DNA from: Macropodus opercularis
Lineage: Eukaryota > Chordata > Actinopteri > Anabantiformes > Osphronemidae
NCBI GenBank assembly: GCA_030770545.1
Contig: CM061109.1
Location: 5,890,001-5,954,000 of the forward strand
Length of the DNA stretch: 64,000 bases
Direction: 5' to 3'
Each line of letters starts with the position of its first letter. Within the stretch, counting starts at the first letter, position 1. The notes below the pieces were generated by a model. It had not been told where the DNA came from, did no database searches, and saw nothing but the letters and a program-made list of their open reading frames with translations. Shown in pieces: positions 58,131 to 64,000 of this stretch. The translations under genes and the position numbers were made by a program.

Positions 58131-59936
58131 TCAATAATAGCAGACTGGAGACATGACTGGCAAATATACAGGTGAGATGGTTGGTGTAGGATGGAAGAAG
58201 GGGGTGTAAGACACTGGACACTGGTGCGTGCACACTGTGGGCAGAGTACAAATGGAGTTAACCATCAGCCGTGGCTCATATGTGGGCTGCCCCAGGGATG
58301 CATAGGTGAGCATCTGGCCAGGTCGTCTCTCTCTGGGTGATCTCCTCAGTGGAGGCTGCATCTCAGGCTCAGGTTCCAGGGGGTCTTGCTGGGGATTTCC
58401 AGGTTGCGTTGGTCCCTGCTCTCGATAAACTCGAGGTACATCAGTCTGTGTCACGTCCTCTCCTTGTTCCTCCTCGCCTGCATTCTCCGTTTGGATTACA
58501 GGTCCCATTGTTGTCTGCTCTCCTTGGCACATTTCATCTTCTCCCAGGTCATGCTGTGGGTCACGGGTACCATTTTGGTGAGGTCTATTGCATCCACTTC
58601 TTGACACGTCACTCGGCATCCTCAGCCAATATCTAGGAAAATCCTCCTCCTCCTCTGACTCACTTGTGACCTGGTTCTGCATCTCTTCAACCTGCCTTAA
58701 CGGTCTCCTCGGCATGACTGTCTTCTTTCGTATTCTGTCCGAACTGTTTGTCATTAATGGCTCAATGGGTAAATCGTTCACTTGGAGCAACAGGTTCCGG
58801 TGGAGGACACGGGTGCGACCGCCTCCTGCTTCAGGACTGACCCTGTAGACTGGGTTCTCACCAAGCTGCTCTTTGACGATGAAGATCGTCTTTTCCCAGT
58901 ACGGTTTTAGTTTGCATGGACCTCCTCTTTCAGTGAGGTTACGCACAAGGACCCGATCTCCCGGCTGGAGCGTTACTCCTTTGTTATGTCTGTCATAATA
59001 GTATTTACCCTTAGCGCTGGACTGTTGGCTGTGTGTGCTTGCTAACTTGTATGCCTCTGTCATTCTCTCCCCCCATTTTTCTGCAAAGCTTCTTGGCGTT
59101 ACTCTCTCCTCCTCTGTTATTAGCCCAAATAGTAGGTCCACAGGCAGATGAGGGTGACGACCATATAACAAGTAATATGGAGAAAATCCAGTGGCCTCAT
59201 GCCGCGTGCAGTTATATGCATGAATAACATGTGGCAAGTGTTCCTTCCAGTTCTCTCTCTCCTTCTCTCCCAGTGTCCGAAGCATTTGCAACAGGGTTCG
59301 ATTGAACCGCTCTGCCGGATTGCCCTGTGGGTGATAAGGTGACGTACGTGAGTGACTCACCCCAGACATTTGCCTAAGTGTCCTAAACAGCTCATTCTCA
59401 AACTCCCTTCCTTGATCATGATGGAGCTTGGCTGGGTATCCAAATTGGGGAATGAAATCATTGAAGAGTCGATCAGCTGCAGTCTTCCCTGCCTTATTCC
59501 GGGTGGGGTATGCTTGGGCAAACCTAGTGAAGTGATCCATCACCACCAGGATGTATTCATAACCACCACGGCTGGTCTCAAGGTGGAGGAAGTCTATGCA
59601 GACCAGTTCAAGGGGTGCGGTAGACGTCAGACTCCCCATCGGTGCTCTGTCATGTGTTGCTGGTTTTTTCTGTTTAATACAGTGACACTTGCTGGTAACA
59701 TACTCCTCAATATCTTTTTTCATGAAAGGCCAGTAAAATCGTTCTCTGGCCAGGCTCAATACTCTTTCCACACCAACATGTCCCATTTTGTCGTGCAGGT
59801 ATGTGAAAGCAGTCTGTTTGTAGTTGGCAGGTGAGACTAGCTGTTTACGAGCAAGTGTTAACCGGTAAAGAAGCCCATCCTCCACATGCAGCTTGCTCCA
59901 CTCTCTTGACAGCCTCCTGGCTGGTCCATCGAGCAT
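58131..59936 (-). CDS. pol: Ty3/Gypsy pol, integrase part
   Basis: A 601-codon frame. The zinc domain has H48 and H53 (LHDKMGHVG) and a C84-x-C86 pair (SKCHCIKQKK), a spacing I recognise in fish Gypsy elements. The catalytic triad is D115 (CIDFLHLE), D174 (HHDQGREFE) and E209 (NPAERFNRTL), a DD35E spacing. A C-terminal domain follows (LQPGDRVLVRN, then KPYWE), with an acidic, Pro-rich tail holding RRSPRERRPG. The frame is open upstream of the ATG to about 60008 and would join the RNase H frame except for a frame change there. Without that change this would be the C-terminal half of one polyprotein. Confidence 0.92.
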   Translation of the reverse strand: MLDGPARRLSREWSKLHVEDGLLYRLTLARKQLVSPANYKQTAFTYLHDKMGHVGVERVLSLARERFYWPFMKKDIEEYVTSKCHCIKQKKPATHDRAPMGSLTSTAPLELVCIDFLHLETSRGGYEYILVVMDHFTRFAQAYPTRNKAGKTAADRLFNDFIPQFGYPAKLHHDQGREFENELFRTLRQMSGVSHSRTSPYHPQGNPAERFNRTLLQMLRTLGEKERENWKEHLPHVIHAYNCTRHEATGFSPYYLLYGRHPHLPVDLLFGLITEEERVTPRSFAEKWGERMTEAYKLASTHSQQSSAKGKYYYDRHNKGVTLQPGDRVLVRNLTERGGPCKLKPYWEKTIFIVKEQLGENPVYRVSPEAGGGRTRVLHRNLLLQVNDLPIEPLMTNSSDRIRKKTVMPRRPLRQVEEMQNQVTSESEEEEDFPRYWLRMPSDVSRSGCNRPHQNGTRDPQHDLGEDEMCQGEQTTMGPVIQTENAGEEEQGEDVTQTDVPRVYREQGPTQPGNPQQDPLEPEPEMQPPLRRSPRERRPGQMLTYASLGQPTYEPRLMVNSICTLPTVCTHQCPVSYTPFFHPTPTISPVYLPVMSPVCYY

Positions 59937-59986
59937 CCGACGTATGGTGTCAGTCAGTTCACTGTTCCTCTCCTTTAGCTCTAAGA

Positions 59987-62785
59987 TTATACTAATGGCT
60001 GGATCTTAGTTGTTCGTTGTCCCTCTGCCAGTTCATCGCGGCTGATCACTGGGAAAGGCTCTGTATGAGTGTATTGCTGGGATGTTATGTCCAGAGCTGC
60101 CACCCATGCTACATCTCTGTGGTGTGCAGCTTTACTCCCTTCCCAGGTAGCATGCACCGCCTCTTCTGAGAGCCTCTCAGAGCACTGCTTCATGTAGGTT
60201 TCAATGTCAAGGGGCCAACGAGAGAGAGTGTCAGCATCAATGTTCAAGCTGCCTGGTTTGTATCTGATTTCAAAACAGAAGTCTGCCAACTGTCCCACCC
60301 AGCGGTGGCCTACTGCATTTAGTTTGGCAGTACTCATTATGTATGTCAGGGGGTTGTTATCAGTGAATACGATGAAGTGAGGAGCATAGAAGAGGTAGTC
60401 CCTAAACTTGTCGCACACCGCCCACTTTAAAGCCAAAAACTCAAGCTTACCGCTGTGGAAGTGATAGTTTCGCTCTGCTGATGTTAGCGTGCGGGACCCA
60501 TAGCCAATCACTCTCATTTTTCCATCTTGTTTCTGGTACAGGACTGCCCCAAGGCCCTGCTGGGAAGCATCTGTGTGAAGTATGAAAGGTTGATCAAAAT
60601 CTGGATATGCCAACACTGGTGGGTTGGTTAGGATGTTTAGTAAATTCTCAAGGATCTGCTGATGTTCGTTCTTCCACTCCACAGGGGTGCGTGAGGGAAG
60701 CTGGGGGCCTTTGGTCCTTCCTTTTGAAGATTTTAGTTGCACCGCATCAGTTTTCACTTGAAGCAACTCGTACAGTGGTCTTGCAATAGATGAGAAATCC
60801 TGCACGTATGCTCTGTAATAGCTTAGAAACCCTAATAATCTTCTGACGTCCCCTACTGTCTGTGGGGTCCTCTCTTTCAGTGCCTGTACTGCCTCTATGT
60901 CTTTTGGATCCACCCGTACACCCTCAGCGGAGACTAGCCGACCCACATATCTGACTTCTTTACGGAATAACTCACACTTTTCTGGTCTCAGCTTAACCCC
61001 ATGATGCTGCAAAGCCTGAAGCACACGGCGCAGCACCTCGACATGCTCTTCAAACGATCTGGAGAAGCAGAGGACATCGTCCAAATAAGGGATGCAGCAC
61101 TCATCCCTGAGTGTTTCAAGCATTTCCTCCATGCTCCTTTGGAAGGCTGCTGGTGCATTTGACAGTCCAAAAGGTATCCTGACCCATTCATATAGGCCCC
61201 AGGGTGTAGTAAAAGCAGTCAGATGTCTAGACCCCTCCTCAATAAAGCCTTGGTGATAAGCTTTTCCCTGGTCTAGGATTGAAAACCAGCTGTAGCCCCC
61301 TAGTGAGTCGATCAAATCTTGTATACGGGGAAGTGGGTGTCGGTCAGGCACAGTCTTTTTATTAAGGAGTCGATAGTCAATACATAGACGTAATGACCCA
61401 TCCTTTTTCCTTACACAAACAATCGGTGCAGCATAGGGTGACTGAGATTTTACTATCCATCCCTTCACCATCAGCTCCTGGATATACTCTTTTACTTCTT
61501 TGTACAGTGGTTTTGGAACTGATGCATAGGCCTTCTGTACAGGAACATTGTCTGTGAGTCGAATTGACATTTGAAGAGCAGGAATGCATCCAATGTCATC
61601 GCTACTGCGTGCAAACGCTGCAGTCTCCTCCTGTAGCATCTTCCCAACTATCTGTCGTTGTTCTGTGGTGAGGTGACTTAGATCCACCGGTGGTTGCCAG
61701 GCCTCAGCAAGGGGGTTGGTTGGGGTGATGACATTATTAACTTCAACCCTCGCTGTCGTACTCGGTGGTGAGAGTTGTGTCTCAGGTTTGCCTAGCTCAA
61801 GAACTTTAACTATTGGTTGTATGGAGCCTATAGGGGTCCTCTTTGGCAGAGTGATTTCATGCCTGGTGTGATTAGTAACTGGTATCTTGACATATGGCCA
61901 CCTAGTGTTGTTTATTTCTAAGAGACCCTCCCCGACACTGAGCTGCGCTAGGTTTGGGTCCTCTTCTTGTGGTTCATAAAGAACAATGGGGTTAGACGTG
62001 TTAAAAGTAGGTGACACTCTGCAACGGACGTGCATTGTCCCTCCAGCCGGAATGTTGACATTTTCTTTACCCACCCTTACTGTTGCCATGCTGTGGTGTG
62101 ATGACCTCTGGGCCTCTATAAAACTGACCATGGTCCGTACCTGCTCTTCTTCAACACCAAGTGCCCTTTTAAGGAGACTGACCACCAAGGCTTGTGCATC
62201 TGTCTCCGACTTTTGTCTGTCCACCATCTCTTGAAGTACATTAGCACCTAATAGAGGCTGTGGGAGTGGAAGCTGACTTACCAGGAAAGGGACTTGAATA
62301 GCAAGTTTTGGGTTGTCATTCCCTGTCAGGTTGACTGTTAGCTCCACCCATCCATCATATGGGATTGGCTGTCCATTTGCTGCACAAATGTCAAGGTTTT
62401 CCCCTGGGTCTAAGAGTTCATATAAAGGTCTGACAGGGAAGCTGGGAATAAACGTCTCTTTCCATAGCCTGTCGACTATACTCACTTGTGAGCCAGTGTC
62501 AAAAAGAACAGTTGTTGCAAACCCGCTGATGAAACAATTCAGCAGGCTCTTCCTCCCAATTAGGGGTGCAGTGTGAAGAGGATCCTCTGTAGCTGTTCTC
62601 TTTTCTTCACAGTTGTAGACTTTGTTACCTCGCTTCCGCTGTTGTTGTTTATCTCTGTGACTTACGCTGCGGGACTGGAACTGTGGGACGGCCTCTGGTT
62701 GTCCCTCAGCAGAGACCGTTCCTCGTTTCCCGACTGTCGAGGTCTTTTTAAGCAGCCTACTGCTCGATGCCCTGCTTCTCCACAT
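59987..62785 (-). CDS. pol: Ty3/Gypsy pol: protease, reverse transcriptase, RNase H
   Basis: A 932-codon frame. The protease active site DTGSQ is at residues 96-100. The RT palm has D505 (FSILDQGKAYHQ), the PFGLSNAPAAFQR motif (538-550) and YLDD at 567-570. The thumb/connection part has LLGFLSYYRAYV (650-661). RNase H has TDAS (738-741), a Glu in KLEFLALKWAV, TDN (808-810) and a closing NIDADTLSR (848-856). All key residues are present. It overlaps gag in the -1 frame, with an A-rich cttaaaaag at 62744-62752 in the overlap. It ends at TAA 59987-59989, next to the frame change before integrase. Confidence 0.93.
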   Translation of the reverse strand: MWRSRASSSRLLKKTSTVGKRGTVSAEGQPEAVPQFQSRSVSHRDKQQQRKRGNKVYNCEEKRTATEDPLHTAPLIGRKSLLNCFISGFATTVLFDTGSQVSIVDRLWKETFIPSFPVRPLYELLDPGENLDICAANGQPIPYDGWVELTVNLTGNDNPKLAIQVPFLVSQLPLPQPLLGANVLQEMVDRQKSETDAQALVVSLLKRALGVEEEQVRTMVSFIEAQRSSHHSMATVRVGKENVNIPAGGTMHVRCRVSPTFNTSNPIVLYEPQEEDPNLAQLSVGEGLLEINNTRWPYVKIPVTNHTRHEITLPKRTPIGSIQPIVKVLELGKPETQLSPPSTTARVEVNNVITPTNPLAEAWQPPVDLSHLTTEQRQIVGKMLQEETAAFARSSDDIGCIPALQMSIRLTDNVPVQKAYASVPKPLYKEVKEYIQELMVKGWIVKSQSPYAAPIVCVRKKDGSLRLCIDYRLLNKKTVPDRHPLPRIQDLIDSLGGYSWFSILDQGKAYHQGFIEEGSRHLTAFTTPWGLYEWVRIPFGLSNAPAAFQRSMEEMLETLRDECCIPYLDDVLCFSRSFEEHVEVLRRVLQALQHHGVKLRPEKCELFRKEVRYVGRLVSAEGVRVDPKDIEAVQALKERTPQTVGDVRRLLGFLSYYRAYVQDFSSIARPLYELLQVKTDAVQLKSSKGRTKGPQLPSRTPVEWKNEHQQILENLLNILTNPPVLAYPDFDQPFILHTDASQQGLGAVLYQKQDGKMRVIGYGSRTLTSAERNYHFHSGKLEFLALKWAVCDKFRDYLFYAPHFIVFTDNNPLTYIMSTAKLNAVGHRWVGQLADFCFEIRYKPGSLNIDADTLSRWPLDIETYMKQCSERLSEEAVHATWEGSKAAHHRDVAWVAALDITSQQYTHTEPFPVISRDELAEGQRTTKIQPLV

Positions 62786-64000
62786 ACCAGACAGTGACTA
62801 CAGTTTGTAACTCCTTGCTGTGCACAGTTAGTACAAATAAACACCCTACCCCTTCTTGTAACAGGTATCATGTTTGATGTAGTAGGTGTGTCACTGCTGT
62901 ATATGGGCTGAGGATGAGTTTGTGTCTGGGGGTGACTTTGTGATTGCCCAGTCTTCCAATGAGCTGCTTGCTGGTCCATTAAGGCTTCAACCATGTGTGT
63001 GAGAGTCTCTACTTGGGTACTCAGTTGTTGCATCGTTTGTTTCTCGTTCTCATCAGTGGTTTGCTTTCCTTCATCCACTCGAACATAATGAGCATGTGTT
63101 GTCTTTTGTTTTGGGCCGTGGCCCAGCCTACGTTGGTGTTCATTTTCATCACTGATTATCTTCATGACCTGGCTGAGAATTTCTTCATCAGTGACTTGGC
63201 TGTTCGTGAGGAGTAGTCTCAGTTGCTGTCTGATGTCTGTGTGTTTTGACCCAAGACCCTGGTAGATGGTATGGAGAAACACCTCCTGAATGGTTTGGGG
63301 GTCATACCGAATGTCTGCAACGGCCTGTTTCGACTGAAAGATGATTTTCTGTTTGAGTCCAATCATACGATACACGAACTGCTGAGGAGGTTCGTGTTCA
63401 TTTTGCTTTGCACACATAAGCTCCTGGAACAGTTCTGTGCTGGCTTTCTCTCCGAGATGGGAACTGAGAAATCCTTTGATTTCACTTGTTGTGATTTCTT
63501 CTTTATTAATAAGCATGTCCTTAAAGGCACCTGGTTTTATAATCCTCAATACCCCTCGAATTACTTCCATCTCAGTAAAGCCCTCCTTAACTCCTTCGTC
63601 TATCTGTTTGCTAATACCACTATACGTGATGTCAGAATGGAGGTCTCCAATCTGTCCCCCATGTATTTTAAACTCCCTCCGCTGGAGATAAGATAAATCC
63701 TTTAAGGAAACCATCGCTCCTGAGGCTAAAGGTAATGGGGTATTACATGTTACTGGTGTATCAGTGTTCGCCGAGTGCTGTGGGCCCTGACCGGTCAATG
63801 GAGCACCAGTCCACGTGTCATGCACTTGTGCTGTCCCCTTTCTTGCAGTATCATGGTTCCCGATTATGCTGCACACCAGGTCATTTAGTGACAGTAGTTG
63901 GCCCATCCCTTGGTCTTCAGATTTCAGTAACATTTCAGACTGCATATATTTAAGGATGTAATCCACACACCCTTCTTCGTCTGTGGACTCTAGCTCCTCT
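62662..64000 (-). CDS. gag: Ty3/Gypsy gag, N-terminus off window
   Basis: The frame is open from the right edge of the window to a stop at 62662-62664; the GTG at 63966 is not a real start, because the frame continues upstream to 64000. The capsid-like middle includes EHEPPQQFVYRMIGLKQ. A coiled, Gln-rich part follows. Near the end is one CCHC knuckle (CLVCGEAGHRAVGC), directly preceded by an extra Cys cluster (CTNC...CSHC), which is unusual. It is the structural protein of the particle. Pol overlaps its end by about 120 bases in the -1 frame. Confidence 0.88.
   Translation of the reverse strand, partial: EELESTDEEGCVDYILKYMQSEMLLKSEDQGMGQLLSLNDLVCSIIGNHDTARKGTAQVHDTWTGAPLTGQGPQHSANTDTPVTCNTPLPLASGAMVSLKDLSYLQRREFKIHGGQIGDLHSDITYSGISKQIDEGVKEGFTEMEVIRGVLRIIKPGAFKDMLINKEEITTSEIKGFLSSHLGEKASTELFQELMCAKQNEHEPPQQFVYRMIGLKQKIIFQSKQAVADIRYDPQTIQEVFLHTIYQGLGSKHTDIRQQLRLLLTNSQVTDEEILSQVMKIISDENEHQRRLGHGPKQKTTHAHYVRVDEGKQTTDENEKQTMQQLSTQVETLTHMVEALMDQQAAHWKTGQSQSHPQTQTHPQPIYSSDTPTTSNMIPVTRRGRVFICTNCAQQGVTNCSHCLVCGEAGHRAVGCLKRPRQSGNEERSLLRDNQRPSHSSSPAA

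Larger units (their letters stand above)
57215..64000 (-). mobile_element. Ty3/Gypsy LTR retrotransposon, nearly intact, 5' end off window
   Basis: Read on the minus strand, the order is gag, protease, RT, RNase H, integrase and 3' LTR. The insertion is after aataa (57210-57214) in block A', which is uninterrupted in A (8640). Gag and pol are open over long distances, so the copy is young. The 5' LTR and the left part of gag lie beyond 64000, so the LTR pair and target duplication cannot be checked here. Confidence 0.95.

Noticed and set aside
58337..59834. Plus-strand frames opposite the Gypsy pol gene
   Set aside because: They are shadows of the conserved minus-strand pol frames and have no signals of their own.

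Overview
This window is nuclear DNA from a vertebrate, almost certainly a teleost fish. There are no bacterial operons. What is recognisable is introns with GT/AG borders, (CA)n microsatellites, a fish-type Ty3/Gypsy retrotransposon, a piggyBac transposon, an L2/CR1-type LINE tail, class I (gamma/epsilon-like) endogenous retroviruses (ERVs), and an abundant short dispersed element of a type I recognise from teleost genomes. Almost nothing looks like an intact single-copy host gene. The window is a pile of nested duplications and mobile elements.

Layout. (1) 1-494 is the 3' part of a retroviral LTR. (2) 499-9345 is block A: the last exon of a SAMD3-like fish gene, a degenerate provirus, and two exon-like pieces of an unrecognised small gene. 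(3) 9346-16698 is unit 1: block B, a tandem array of a 1,594-bp repeat (about 2.7 copies), and block C, which carries a divergent promoter. (4) 16699-24378 is a defective ERV with tRNA-Phe-type primer site, gag, pro, pol and env. (5) 24379-39367 is unit 2: B', an array of about 7.9 copies, and C'. (6) 39368-44345 is a scrambled zone with two inverted pieces of A/B, an unexplained 2-kb insert and a piggyBac copy. (7) 44540-47736 is a fuller SAMD3-like pseudogene whose last part is the start of block A'. (8) 46959-57214 is A', a direct copy of A (about 99% identical by eye where I compared it) that has gained a LINE tail, a solo LTR and a second LTR. (9) 57215-64000 is a nearly intact Ty3/Gypsy element on the minus strand that interrupts A' and runs off the right edge.

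How it fits together. The ERV sits exactly between unit 1 and unit 2. Its left flank continues block C and its right flank continues block B; there is no target-site duplication and its two LTRs differ in structure. The simplest reading is unequal crossing-over between two ERV copies, which made the tandem duplication. Each 1.6-kb repeat unit carries, on the minus strand, a TATA-like box, an ATG-initiated frame and a good splice donor. The neighbouring block C promoter fires toward the array on the same strand. The array could therefore be transcribed as repeated first exons or as a long non-coding locus, but this is inference. Other points of note are a UGA-CUA readthrough context between the ERV gag and pro frames, a nine-copy 13-nt AATAAA-bearing repeat just before the ERV gag start, and a conserved hairpin in the LTRs at 1-494 and 52984-53597.
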